The position numbers and the translations under genes were made by a program. A stretch of 64,000 nucleotides of DNA from Sphingomonas_O sp046153865 (GTDB taxonomy: Bacteria > Pseudomonadota > Alphaproteobacteria > Sphingomonadales > Sphingomonadaceae). The notes below the pieces were generated by a model. It ran no database searches. It was given only the letters and a program-made list of their open reading frames with translations, and had not been told where the DNA came from. Numbering within the stretch: position 1 is the stretch's first letter; the number at the start of each line of letters is the position of its first letter. Below, piece by piece: positions 31,183-38,795 of this stretch. The stretch spans positions 1-64,000 of the forward strand of contig JBJXFA010000056.1 of the NCBI GenBank assembly GCA_046153865.1, written 5' to 3'.

Positions 31183-32505
31183 ATGCGCCTGGCCTTGATG
31201 AGCATTCTTCTGGCGACCGCAGCGCCCGCCGCCGCCCAGCCTGCCGCCCCCGCACCCACGACAACCTATATCCACGCCGGTCGCCTGCTCGACCGCCCCG
31301 GCCAGCCGCCGCGCACGCGCGCGACGATCGTGGTGCGCGACGGCAAGGTCGTCGAGGTGCGTGACGGTTTCGCCGCGCCCGAAGGCGGTGCCCGGCTGGT
31401 CGATCTGTCGAACGCTTTCGTCCTCCCCGGCCTCATCGACATGCACGTCCATATCGCGACCGACGACAATCTGCTGCGCAGCCGCTTGGAAGGCCCAAGC
31501 CGCGACGCCGAAGATTATTTCGTGATCGCGCAGACAAACGCACGCAAGACGCTCGAAGCCGGATTCACGACCGTCCGCGATCTCGGCGGCGACGGGCGCA
31601 CGACGTCAACGCTTCGCGATGCGATCAACAGCGGCGCGATTGCCGGGCCGACGATCATCCCCGCAGGCACGATGGTTTCGGTCACCGGCGGGCACGGCGG
31701 CGTCAACGGGCTGAACCGAACGTTCACGCCCGCCGTTGCGGCAGAGCGCACCAACGTCTGCGACGGCCCCGAAGGCTGCGCGAGTGCTGTCCGCATGCAG
31801 ATTTCGGTCGGTGCCGAAGTCATCAAGTTCGCCGCAACCGGTGGCGTCCGCTCGAATGTCGCCGGTGGCCTCGGCAAGCAGATGACCGATGCCGAGATGA
31901 AGGCGATCGTCGACACCGGCCGCAGCTTTTCGCGCAAGGTGACCGCGCATGCGCACGGTAAGGAAGGGATCGACGCAGCCCTGCGCGCAGGCGTTCACTC
32001 GATCGAACACGGCAGCTTCATCGACGACGAAACCGTGAAGTTGTTCCGCACGACCGGCGCGGCGCTGGTGCCCACAGCCGTCGCCCCGATCGCGGCGCTC
32101 GCACAGGCGCGGCGCGGCGACGCCCCCGCCCCGCAACTCGCCAAGGCCGAGGAGGCGGCCGCCGCGCATGCTGTCAGCTTCGCCCGCGCCGTCCGCGGCG
32201 GGGTGCGCATCCTGTTCGGCACCGATTCGGGCGTCGCGCCGCACGGTGAGAACGCCAAGGAATTCACGCTGATGGTCAAGGCCGGGATGACCCCCGCGCA
32301 GGCGATCAAGGCGGCGACGGCGGACAACGGCACCGAGCTCGAACGCCCGATCGGCACCATCGAAGCTGGGCGCGACGCCGATATCATCGCGGTCTCGGGC
32401 GATCCGCTCGCCGATGTGACTGTGCTCGAACGCGTCAGCTTCGTCATGCGCCGCGGGGTTGTCCACAAGCTCGATGGGCGGCGGCAGGCCTTTCCGCCCG
32501 AGTGA
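31183..32505 (+). CDS. Exported imidazolonepropionase-like amidohydrolase
   Basis: 440 residues with signal peptide MRLALMSILLATAAPAAAQ; ATG 31183 follows AAAGGGGAAAA. TIM-barrel amidohydrolase with metal motif LIDMHVH, the later metal His residues in VTAHAHGKEG and SIEHGSFID, and the catalytic Asp in FGTDSGVAPHGENA. It belongs to the branch containing Xaa-Pro and Xaa-Arg dipeptidases and related periplasmic hydrolases. Likely periplasmic dipeptidase or carboxy-amide hydrolase; the exact substrate is open. Confidence 0.88.
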   Translation: MRLALMSILLATAAPAAAQPAAPAPTTTYIHAGRLLDRPGQPPRTRATIVVRDGKVVEVRDGFAAPEGGARLVDLSNAFVLPGLIDMHVHIATDDNLLRSRLEGPSRDAEDYFVIAQTNARKTLEAGFTTVRDLGGDGRTTSTLRDAINSGAIAGPTIIPAGTMVSVTGGHGGVNGLNRTFTPAVAAERTNVCDGPEGCASAVRMQISVGAEVIKFAATGGVRSNVAGGLGKQMTDAEMKAIVDTGRSFSRKVTAHAHGKEGIDAALRAGVHSIEHGSFIDDETVKLFRTTGAALVPTAVAPIAALAQARRGDAPAPQLAKAEEAAAAHAVSFARAVRGGVRILFGTDSGVAPHGENAKEFTLMVKAGMTPAQAIKAATADNGTELERPIGTIEAGRDADIIAVSGDPLADVTVLERVSFVMRRGVVHKLDGRRQAFPPE

Positions 32506-32563
32506 GCTTGAGCGGCGCGGCGCACTCGCCTAGAGGCGCGCGCTCATTCTAGAGGGGACCCCG

Positions 32564-32803
32564 ATGAGCGACCTAATCCAGGCTGACCAATTGCGCCTTT
32601 TGATCGAACGGATCGAACGGCTCGAAGAAGAAAAAAAGGGCATCGCCGACGACATCAAGGATGTTTACGGCGAGGCGAAGGCGGTCGGCTATGATCCCAA
32701 GATCATGCGCCAGGTGATCCGCCTCAGAAAAATGGAGAAGGACGCGCGCGACGAGGCCGAAACCCTGCTCGACATGTATAAGGCGGCGCTGGGCCTCGGC
32801 TGA
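32564..32803 (+). CDS. gapR: GapR (DUF2312) nucleoid-associated protein
   Basis: 79 residues, all helical. It has the DUF2312 sequence LRLLIERIERLEEEKKGIAD, then DIKDVYGEAKAVGYDPKIMR and the dimerisation helix. In Caulobacter GapR forms clamps on overtwisted DNA ahead of polymerases and supports replication. AGAGGGG precedes the ATG. Strong alphaproteobacterial marker. Confidence 0.95.
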   Translation: MSDLIQADQLRLLIERIERLEEEKKGIADDIKDVYGEAKAVGYDPKIMRQVIRLRKMEKDARDEAETLLDMYKAALGLG

Positions 32804-32872
32804 TCTGGAACCGCGTCGATTGCTCCCCATATCGCGTCGGCCGGGCCGGTCCGGCGCAGCAAGGAGCGAATG

Positions 32873-33220
32873 ATGAGCAACCCGTGGGGCGAAGACGGCA
32901 TGATCCTGAGCACGACGACGGCGATCGAGGGTCGCCCGGTCGCGCAATATTTGGGCGTGGTCGCGGGCGAAGTCATCGTCGGCGCAAATCTGTTTCGCGA
33001 TCTGTTCGCCAGCGTGCGTGACATCGTCGGCGGGCGCTCGGGTTCCTATGAAAATGTCCTCAGAGATGCGCGCAAGACCGCGTTCAGCGAGATTGCCGAA
33101 GAGGCTCGCGCGCTCGGTGCAAACGCCGTTGTCGGCATCGACATCGATTATGAAGTGCTCGGGCAAGGCGGCTCGATGCTGATGGTCAGCGTCTCGGGCA
33201 CTGCGGTGAAGTTGAGCTAG
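32873..33220 (+). CDS. YbjQ/UPF0145 family protein
   Basis: 115 residues with the UPF0145 pattern: ILSTTTAIEGRPVAQYLGVV near the start, then DLFASVRDIVGGRSGSYE and EARALGANAVVGIDIDYE. Predicted beta-rich oligomeric cytosolic protein, function unknown; some relatives are described as heavy-metal binding. ATG 32873 gives a 6-base gap from AAGGAG, versus 3 bases for ATG 32870. Confidence 0.9.
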   Translation: MSNPWGEDGMILSTTTAIEGRPVAQYLGVVAGEVIVGANLFRDLFASVRDIVGGRSGSYENVLRDARKTAFSEIAEEARALGANAVVGIDIDYEVLGQGGSMLMVSVSGTAVKLS

Positions 33221-33239
33221 CCGCGCCACTTGCCTATGA

Positions 33240-33265
33240 GGTCCCCACGATACGCTGTGGGGACC
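33240..33265 (+). promoter_or_regulatory. Hairpin covering the yebC ribosome site
   Basis: GGTCCCCAC (33240-33248) pairs perfectly with GTGGGGACC (33257-33265), loop GATACGCT. The 3' arm contains the only Shine-Dalgarno-like bases (GGGGA) before the ATG at 33268, so translation of yebC would require opening of this stem. Confidence 0.6.
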
Positions 33266-33267
33266 CG

Positions 33268-34011
33268 ATGGCAGGCCATTCCAAATTCAAGAACATCATG
33301 CACCGCAAGGGTGCGCAGGATAAGAAGCGCGCGGCGGCGTTTTCCAAGCTCAGCCGCGAAATCACGGTTGCGGCCAAGTCAGGGCTGCCCGATCCGGCGA
33401 TGAACGCGCGGCTGCGCGCGGCGGTGCTCACAGCGCGCGCGGGGGGCATGCCCAAGGACAATATCGAGCGTGCAATCAGCAACGCATCCAAGGGCGATGG
33501 CGCGAACTATGAAGAGATCCGCTACGAAGGCTTCGGACCCGGCGGCGTCAGCCTCATCATCGAGGCGCTGACCGACAATCGCAACCGCACCGCGACCAAC
33601 GTCAAGACTGCGGTTTCGAAGAACGGCGGCAATTTGGGCGCACCGGGCGCGGTCAGCCACGCCTTCGACCGGCTCGGCCTCATCTCCTACCCGGCCAAAG
33701 TCGGCGATGCCGATGCGGTGTTTGAAGCCGCGCTCGAAGCCGGTGCCGAGGATGTGACGAGCGACGAGGACGGCCATCAGGTCTGGACCGCGCAGGGCGA
33801 CCTTCACGAAGTCGCCAAAGCGCTCGAGGCCAAGCTCGGCGATGCCGACGGCACCAAGCTCGCCTGGCGCCCGCAGACGATGGTGACCGTGGGCGACGCC
33901 GACGCCGCGACGCTGATGAAGCTGATCGACGCGCTCGACGACGACGATGACGTCCAGACAGTCTGGGGCAATTACGACGTGCCCGACGACGTGATGGAGC
34001 GGCTGGGTTGA
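33268..34011 (+). CDS. yebC: YebC/PmpR family protein
   Basis: 247 residues beginning MAGHSKFKNIMHRKGAQDKK, the invariant family start, with GGMPKDNIERAI and YEGFGPGGVSLIIEALTDNR. Full length. YebC-type proteins were annotated as transcription regulators; more recent work shows some family members aid translation through proline stretches. Often next to ruvC, as here. Confidence 0.95.
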   Translation: MAGHSKFKNIMHRKGAQDKKRAAAFSKLSREITVAAKSGLPDPAMNARLRAAVLTARAGGMPKDNIERAISNASKGDGANYEEIRYEGFGPGGVSLIIEALTDNRNRTATNVKTAVSKNGGNLGAPGAVSHAFDRLGLISYPAKVGDADAVFEAALEAGAEDVTSDEDGHQVWTAQGDLHEVAKALEAKLGDADGTKLAWRPQTMVTVGDADAATLMKLIDALDDDDDVQTVWGNYDVPDDVMERLG

Positions 34012-34016
34012 ACAAG

Positions 34017-34124
34017 CCCCTCCCCTTCAGGGGAGGGGTCGGGGTGGGGCAGTGTCTCGCTGAAGCCGACCGACGTTGCTTGCCGCGCAGCCCCCACCCC
34101 AACCCCTCTCCTGAAGGGGAGGGG
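34017..34124. repeat. Two inverted copies of a palindromic repeat
   Basis: Copy 1 starts at 34017 with CCCCTCCCCT-TC-AGGGGAGGGG and TCGGGGTGGGGC. Copy 2, in opposite orientation, ends at 34124 and reads as its complement with one stem mismatch. About 40 bp separate them. The 10-bp stem, TC loop and TCGGGG tail match the copy inside rarA. Copy 2 ends with GGGGAGGGG, which serves as the ribosome site of ruvC. Confidence 0.85.
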
Positions 34125-34132
34125 CGTTCGCT

Positions 34133-34606
34133 GTGATCATCCTCGGCCTCGATCCGGGCCTCGGCACGACCGGCTGGGGCGTGATCGCCGTGCAGGGCAA
34201 TCGCCTGACACACATCGCCAATGGCCAGGTCGCGACCGATCCCAAGGCCAGCCTGCCCGAACGGCTGTTGACGCTTGACCGCGAGCTTGCCGACGTGATC
34301 GTGCGCCACGCTCCTGATTGCGCGGCGGTCGAGGAAGTGTTCGTCAACGCCAACCCGCAATCGACCTTGAAGCTCGGCCAGGCGCGCGGGGTCGTGCTGC
34401 TGTCGGCCGCAAAGGCAGGGCTGCCGGTCGCCGAATATGCCACGCGCCTCGTGAAGAAGGCCGTGGTCGGCACTGGCAGCGCGGAGAAGACGCAGGTTCA
34501 GGCGATGCTCAAGATCCTGCTGCCCGGCGCGCGGGTCGCCGGGGCGGATGCGGCCGACGCGCTTGCGGTGGCGATTTGCCACGCGCATCATGGCGCGCGT
34601 CGATGA
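34133..34606 (+). CDS. ruvC: Holliday junction resolvase RuvC
   Basis: 157 residues, RNase H-like resolvase that nicks Holliday junctions with RuvAB. Catalytic acids: Asp7 in LGLDPGLGTTG, Glu in AAVEEVFVN, and the Asp pair in GADAADALAVAICHAHH. STLKLGQARG is conserved. GTG 34133 lies 8 bases behind GGAGGGG, which belongs to the repeat element upstream. It is separated from ruvA by 130 bp that contain an SOS box. Confidence 0.96.
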   Translation: MIILGLDPGLGTTGWGVIAVQGNRLTHIANGQVATDPKASLPERLLTLDRELADVIVRHAPDCAAVEEVFVNANPQSTLKLGQARGVVLLSAAKAGLPVAEYATRLVKKAVVGTGSAEKTQVQAMLKILLPGARVAGADAADALAVAICHAHHGARR

Positions 34607-34624
34607 CGCTTTCCTACAGCCGGA

Positions 34625-34639
34625 GTTCATGCTATGTTC
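34625..34639 (+). promoter_or_regulatory. LexA (SOS) box upstream of ruvA
   Basis: GTTC-ATGCTAT-GTTC, exactly the GTTC-N7-GTTC direct repeat bound by LexA in alphaproteobacteria. It lies 98 bp upstream of ruvA and 19 bp past the ruvC stop. ruvAB is a common SOS target in this class. Confidence 0.85.
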
Positions 34640-34701
34640 CTTAAGTGCTTGTGGCGGGCCGCTTGAAGGGGGTGCGGCCGACCGTCGAGCAGCCGGTTTT
34701 G

Positions 34702-34722
34702 GTGTCAACTTCGTGTCAACTT
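34702..34722 (+). repeat. Direct repeat GTGTCAACTT x2
   Basis: Two identical decamers GTGTCAACTT at 34702-34711 and 34713-34722, one helical turn apart (period 11), 15 bp before the ruvA start. This could be an operator or a chance duplication in the leader. Confidence 0.7.
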
Positions 34723-34736
34723 TGGCGAGTGGCGCC

Positions 34737-35330
34737 ATGATCGCCCGCCTCACCGGAACGCTCGCCGAGTCGGCGGCAGACCATGCCGTGATCGACGTCG
34801 GCGGCGTTGGCTATCTGGTGCAGGCGTCGGTTCGGACGCTCTCGGGCATCGGCCCCATCGGCAGCGACGTGAGCGTGTTCACCGAACTTCAGGTCCGCGA
34901 GGATGCGATGACGCTGTTCGCGTTCGCCACCGCCAGCGAGCGCGACTGGTTCCGCCTGCTCACCGGCGTACAGGGCGTCGGCGGCAAGGTCGCACTCGCG
35001 ATCCTCTCGATCTTCGAGTCCGCCGATCTCCACCGCGCGATCGCCGCCCAAGACAAGGCCATGGTCGCGCGCGCGTCGGGCGTCGGCCCGAAACTAGCGG
35101 AGCGCATCGTTCGCGAACTGAAGGACAAGGCGGGCGGCGTCGTGATCGGGCCGAAAGGCGTGCCGGTCGCGCCTGCCGGACCTGCCGCCGATGCCATCTC
35201 CGCGCTGACGAACCTCGGCTTCCGCCCTGCGGAGGCCAGCGCCGCTGTCGCCGCCGCCAATGACGAGCTGGGCGAAGGCGCGGGCCTTGATGCGCTCGTG
35301 CGCGTGGCGCTCAAAAAAGTGTCGCGGTGA
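34737..35330 (+). CDS. ruvA: Holliday junction branch migration protein RuvA
   Basis: 197 residues. The N-terminal OB fold starts MIARLTGTLAE. The central helix-hairpin-helix repeats are in LLTGVQGVGGKVALAIL and ASGVGPKLAERIVRELKDK. The C-terminal RuvB-contacting domain (ALTNLGFRPAEASAAVA) is complete. ATG 34737 is chosen; the longer frame extends back over ruvC. First gene behind the LexA box. It overlaps the L,D-transpeptidase gene by 4 bases. Confidence 0.96.
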   Translation: MIARLTGTLAESAADHAVIDVGGVGYLVQASVRTLSGIGPIGSDVSVFTELQVREDAMTLFAFATASERDWFRLLTGVQGVGGKVALAILSIFESADLHRAIAAQDKAMVARASGVGPKLAERIVRELKDKAGGVVIGPKGVPVAPAGPAADAISALTNLGFRPAEASAAVAAANDELGEGAGLDALVRVALKKVSR

Positions 35331-35896
35331 TCCAGGCGCTGCTCCTCGCCGCTGTGCTTGGTGCGGCTGCGATTGCCGGGGCGCAGCAGTTCGAGACCAC
35401 CGACGATCGAGCGCTGTGCGAAGAAGACGGCGGCACCTGGTTCGGCGACCTCGGTTGCGAAACCGAAGCGCCGACAATCGACCGCATTGTCGTCGACAAG
35501 TCCGAACGAACGCTCTGGGCCTACTCCGGCGACCGCCGCGTCCGCACGTTTCAGGTCGCGCTCGGCCGCGATCCCGTCGGCCCGAAACTTCGCCAGGGCG
35601 ACGGGCGAACCCCCGAAGGCACCTACGCGATCACCGCGCACAATCCGGCCAGCGCCTTCCACCTGTCGCTGCGCATCGGCTACCCCACCCCCGCCCAACG
35701 CGCCGCCGCCCGCGCCGGTGGCTACCGGGCCGGCGGCAACATCATGATCCACGGCCTCCCCAACGGGCAAGGCGGGGTGGGCAGCGCACACCGCGAAACC
35801 GACTGGACCGAAGGCTGCATTGCCCTCACCAACGACGAAATCGCCTGGCTGTATGCGCATACGCCGGTGGGCGCGGTCGTGGAGATCGGGGCGTGA
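35327..35896 (+). CDS. L,D-transpeptidase (YkuD)
   Basis: 189 residues with an N-terminal signal peptide (IQALLLAAVLGAAAIAGAQ). YkuD domain: IVVDKSERTLWAYSGDRRVR, GGNIMIHGLPNG (catalytic His) and DWTEGCIALTNDEI, which contains the catalytic Cys in the S/T-x-G-C motif. Periplasmic enzyme that makes 3-3 peptidoglycan crosslinks or attaches lipoproteins. GTG start inside the ruvA stop, so it is translated from the SOS-regulated transcript. Confidence 0.9.
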   Translation: MIQALLLAAVLGAAAIAGAQQFETTDDRALCEEDGGTWFGDLGCETEAPTIDRIVVDKSERTLWAYSGDRRVRTFQVALGRDPVGPKLRQGDGRTPEGTYAITAHNPASAFHLSLRIGYPTPAQRAAARAGGYRAGGNIMIHGLPNGQGGVGSAHRETDWTEGCIALTNDEIAWLYAHTPVGAVVEIGA

Positions 35897-35957
35897 ATGC
35901 GAGTGGGAGTGGCGCTGACAACAGGGGGACGATAAAGGTGAAGCCGGAGAACCGACC

Positions 35958-36299
35958 ATGCACATGACTGCTGTCCTGATGCCCGCCGAAAAGGGCGGGT
36001 TCGTGGCCTTGAACCCCGAGACCGGGACGGCAACGCAGGGCGACACGTTCGACGACGCGATGCGCAATCTTCGCGAGGCAGTTGCGCTTTACTTGGAGGA
36101 CGTGCCGGTCGAGGCCGAAGGCGCGACGATTATCACAAGCTTTGATATCGAACCTTCGGACGTTCGTCCTGCTGGCGGGCCGGATGACCAAACAATGCGC
36201 GCTTTGATCGAGGAAGGCCTTGCATCCGGGATTATCGATGCCGATCCCAGCGATGTGATCCGCGAGATCATGGCCGAGCGTCCGGCGCGCCGTGGCTAA
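35958..36299 (+). CDS. HicB-like antitoxin with ParD-like tail
   Basis: 113 residues in two parts. Residues 1-50 are a HicB fold (AEKGGFVALNPETGTATQGD, TFDDAMRNLREAVALYLEDV). Residues 75-113 (DDQTMRALIEEGLASGIID, DPSDVIREIMAERP) resemble the C-terminal toxin-binding tail of ParD antitoxins, whose usual ribbon-helix-helix part is missing. ATG 35958 has GGAG 9 bases upstream. The toxin behind it is ParE-like, not HicA. The HicB domain thus seems to replace the usual DNA-binding domain. It overlaps the toxin gene by 8 bp. Confidence 0.8.
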   Translation: MHMTAVLMPAEKGGFVALNPETGTATQGDTFDDAMRNLREAVALYLEDVPVEAEGATIITSFDIEPSDVRPAGGPDDQTMRALIEEGLASGIIDADPSDVIREIMAERPARRG

Positions 36300-36588
36300 G
36301 CTGCGTCTGACCCGCGCGGCTGCACAGGATTTGGTCGAATTTCGCGAATATGGAAACGAGCGCTTTGGCGGCGATGCCGCTGATCGTTACTTTCTCGGTC
36401 TCGATGCGGCGTTCGCACGTTTAGAGGCGTATCCCATGGCGGCTTCTGCCCAGCCCGAATGGGGACAAGCCATTCGATGTCTGACCTTTCGCCGCCATCG
36501 CATCCTCTACGAATTGAAAAATGACGAGGTCTTGATCGTGCGAATGCTACATCACGCTAGAAATGTTGCAACGGCGCTGAAATCTTGA
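36292..36588 (+). CDS. ParE/RelE family toxin
   Basis: 98 residues: LRLTRAAAQDLVEFREYGNE, FLGLDAAFARLEAYPMA, IRCLTFRRHRILYELKNDEV and IVRMLHHARN. This is the ParE fold with the usual final strand. ParE toxins poison gyrase; RelE relatives cut mRNA, and sequence alone does not fully separate them. GTG start within the antitoxin gene. The stop overlaps the TTG start of ruvB (TTGA), so ruvB translation is coupled to the toxin gene. Confidence 0.88.
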   Translation: MAKLRLTRAAAQDLVEFREYGNERFGGDAADRYFLGLDAAFARLEAYPMAASAQPEWGQAIRCLTFRRHRILYELKNDEVLIVRMLHHARNVATALKS

Positions 36589-37598
36589 ACGCCTCCCCCC
36601 TCTCCCCCGCCCGCCAGCCCGAGGACATCGACGCCGCGCTGCGCCCCAAGACGCTCGACGAGTTCGTCGGGCAAAAGGCCGCGCGCGAGAACCTTCGGGT
36701 GTTCATTTCGGCTGCCAAGGCGCGTGGCGAAGCGCTTGATCATGTGTTGTTTTTCGGTCCGCCCGGCCTCGGCAAGACGACGCTTGCGCAGATCGTCGCG
36801 CGCGAACTCGGTGTCGGGTTCCGCGCCACTTCGGGCCCGGTGATCGCGAAATCGGGCGATCTCGCCGCGCTCCTCACCAATCTCGAAGACGGCGACGTCC
36901 TGTTCATCGACGAGATTCACCGCCTCGCGCCCGCGGTCGAGGAAATTCTCTATCCTGCGATGGAAGACCGCGCGCTGGATATCATGATCGGCGAGGGCCC
37001 CTCGGCGCGCAGCGTGCGGATCGATCTGCCGCGTTTCACGCTGGTGGGCGCGACGACGCGGCAGGGCTTACTGACGACCCCCTTGCGCGATCGGTTCGGC
37101 ATCCCGGTGAGGCTGCATTTCTACACCGTGGACGAACTCGTCAGCGTCGTCAGCCGCGCCGCGCGCCTGCTCCAGCTCGATCTCTCCGAAGACGGTGCCG
37201 CCGAAGTCGCGCGCCGGTCGCGGGGCACACCGCGCATTGCGGGGCGCTTGCTGCGCCGCGTCCGCGATTTCGCACAGGGGCAGGGGACGGTGACCGCCAA
37301 AGTCGCCGATGCCGCGCTCAACCGGCTCGAAGTCGATAGCATCGGCCTCGATGCGATGGACCGGCGCTATCTCATGATGATCGCCGATATTTACCGCGGT
37401 GGTCCCGTCGGCGTCGAGACGCTTGCGGCGGGCCTCAGCGAGCCGCGCGACACCATCGAGGAAGTGATCGAGCCCTATCTGATCCAGCTCGGCCTCGTTG
37501 CGCGCACGGCGCGGGGCCGATGCCTCAATGCCGGCGGCTGGAAGCACCTCGGCCTCAATCCGCCGCCGGGCGCGCAAGACGGTTTGTTCGAAGCCTAG
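36585..37598 (+). CDS. ruvB: Holliday junction helicase RuvB
   Basis: AAA+ motor of 337 residues. Walker A is FGPPGLGKTTLAQI and Walker B is VLFIDEIHRLAPAVEE; sensor 1 lies in LVGATTRQGLL, the arginine-finger region in LRDRFGI, and sensor 2 in RGTPRIAGRLLRRVRDFA. The C-terminal winged helix ends in RGRCLNAGGWKHLGL. The TTG start overlaps the ParE stop. The TA pair and the transpeptidase separate it from ruvA, but no promoter-sized gap interrupts the run. Confidence 0.96.
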   Translation: MNASPLSPARQPEDIDAALRPKTLDEFVGQKAARENLRVFISAAKARGEALDHVLFFGPPGLGKTTLAQIVARELGVGFRATSGPVIAKSGDLAALLTNLEDGDVLFIDEIHRLAPAVEEILYPAMEDRALDIMIGEGPSARSVRIDLPRFTLVGATTRQGLLTTPLRDRFGIPVRLHFYTVDELVSVVSRAARLLQLDLSEDGAAEVARRSRGTPRIAGRLLRRVRDFAQGQGTVTAKVADAALNRLEVDSIGLDAMDRRYLMMIADIYRGGPVGVETLAAGLSEPRDTIEEVIEPYLIQLGLVARTARGRCLNAGGWKHLGLNPPPGAQDGLFEA

Positions 37599-37674
37599 GG
37601 CGAACAGGGATTCCCTCAGCGACTCGTCCCGGCTAAAGCCCGCGTTCATCTTACCCGCGTCAGACGGAGCCCCA

Positions 37675-38367
37675 ATGAACACCATGATGCTCACGCCCGA
37701 AGCCGTGACGATGTCGCCGGTTGCGCTGTTCCTTCAAGCCGATCTGGTGGTGAAAGGCGTGATGATCGCGCTGGTCCTGGCGAGCGTCTGGACCTGGGCA
37801 ATCATTATCGGCCAGTGGTTCCGCCTGGCGAGCGCGGGCAGCAAGTCCGAAACCTTCGAGCGCGAATTTTCGAAAGTCGAGGATGTCGAAAGTTTCGCGC
37901 GCAGCCACGAAGCCTCGAAAACCCCCGCCGCGCAGATTTTCCAGACCGGCTTTGCCGAGTGGCGCGCCTCGACCCGGACCAAGCCGATCGACAAGGAAGC
38001 GACGCGCTCGCGGCTGGCGACCGTGCTCGCCTCGACGATCGCGGGCGAGATCGACCGGCTGTCGGACCGGCTGAACATGCTGGCGACGATCGGTGCAGTC
38101 GCGCCCTTCGTCGGCCTGTTCGGCACCGTCTGGGGCATCATGCGCAGCTTCTCGAGCATCGCGCAGGCGCAAAACACATCGCTCGCGGTCGTGGCACCAG
38201 GGATCGCCGAAGCGCTGTTCGCAACCGCACTCGGGCTGTTCGCCGCCATTCCTGCGGTGATTGCCTATAACCGCTTCAGCCACCGTCTGGACCGGCTCGA
38301 AGCCCGCCTCGGCCGCTTCGCCGACGGCTTTCATACGACCCTGAGCCGCGAACTGGACCGGGTGTGA
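37675..38367 (+). CDS. tolQ: TolQ proton channel subunit
   Basis: 230 residues, inner-membrane MotA/TolQ/ExbB family. Three helices: VKGVMIALVLASVWTWAIII, then after a cytosolic loop APFVGLFGTVWGIMRSF and ALFATALGLFAAIPAVIAYN. With TolR it uses the proton gradient to energise TolA during outer-membrane constriction at division. ATG 37675 behind CGGAG. The ybgC gene often found before tolQ is absent here. Overlaps tolR by 4 bases. Confidence 0.95.
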   Translation: MNTMMLTPEAVTMSPVALFLQADLVVKGVMIALVLASVWTWAIIIGQWFRLASAGSKSETFEREFSKVEDVESFARSHEASKTPAAQIFQTGFAEWRASTRTKPIDKEATRSRLATVLASTIAGEIDRLSDRLNMLATIGAVAPFVGLFGTVWGIMRSFSSIAQAQNTSLAVVAPGIAEALFATALGLFAAIPAVIAYNRFSHRLDRLEARLGRFADGFHTTLSRELDRV

Positions 38368-38795
38368 ACACCCTCCCCTCCGCCCAAGCGCGCCGACGCC
38401 GCACGCCGATGTCAGACATCAACGTGACCCCGATGGTCGATGTGATGCTGGTCCTGCTGATCATTTTCATGGTGACCGCGCCGCTCTTGACCGCAGGCGT
38501 GCCCGTGAACCTGCCCGACGCGCGCGCCAAGCCGCTCGATCAGGATGCGCAGCCGGTCCAGATCAGCCTCGATGCCGATGGCCGGATCTTCATCGCCGAT
38601 CGCGAAGTCGCGCGCGGCGCATTCGACGATGAGTTGACCCGGATCGCCGCACGCAGTGGCGCAAAGCCCCGGCAAGTCCTGCTGCGCGCCGATCGCGCGC
38701 TCGATTACGGGCGGGTGATGCGCGTGATGGGCGATCTCAACGCGGCCGGTCTGAACCGGATCGCGCTGGTAGCGACAGGCAGCGAAATGCCGTGA
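38364..38795 (+). CDS. tolR: TolR
   Basis: 143 residues, ExbD/TolR family. Short cytosolic N-terminus MSDINVTPMVDVMLVLLIIF with the proton-path Asp in the single membrane helix, then a periplasmic domain (DGRIFIADREVARG; VLLRADRALDYGRVMRVM). GTG start within the tolQ stop. Works with TolQ to drive TolA. Confidence 0.95.
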   Translation: MNTLPSAQARRRRTPMSDINVTPMVDVMLVLLIIFMVTAPLLTAGVPVNLPDARAKPLDQDAQPVQISLDADGRIFIADREVARGAFDDELTRIAARSGAKPRQVLLRADRALDYGRVMRVMGDLNAAGLNRIALVATGSEMP

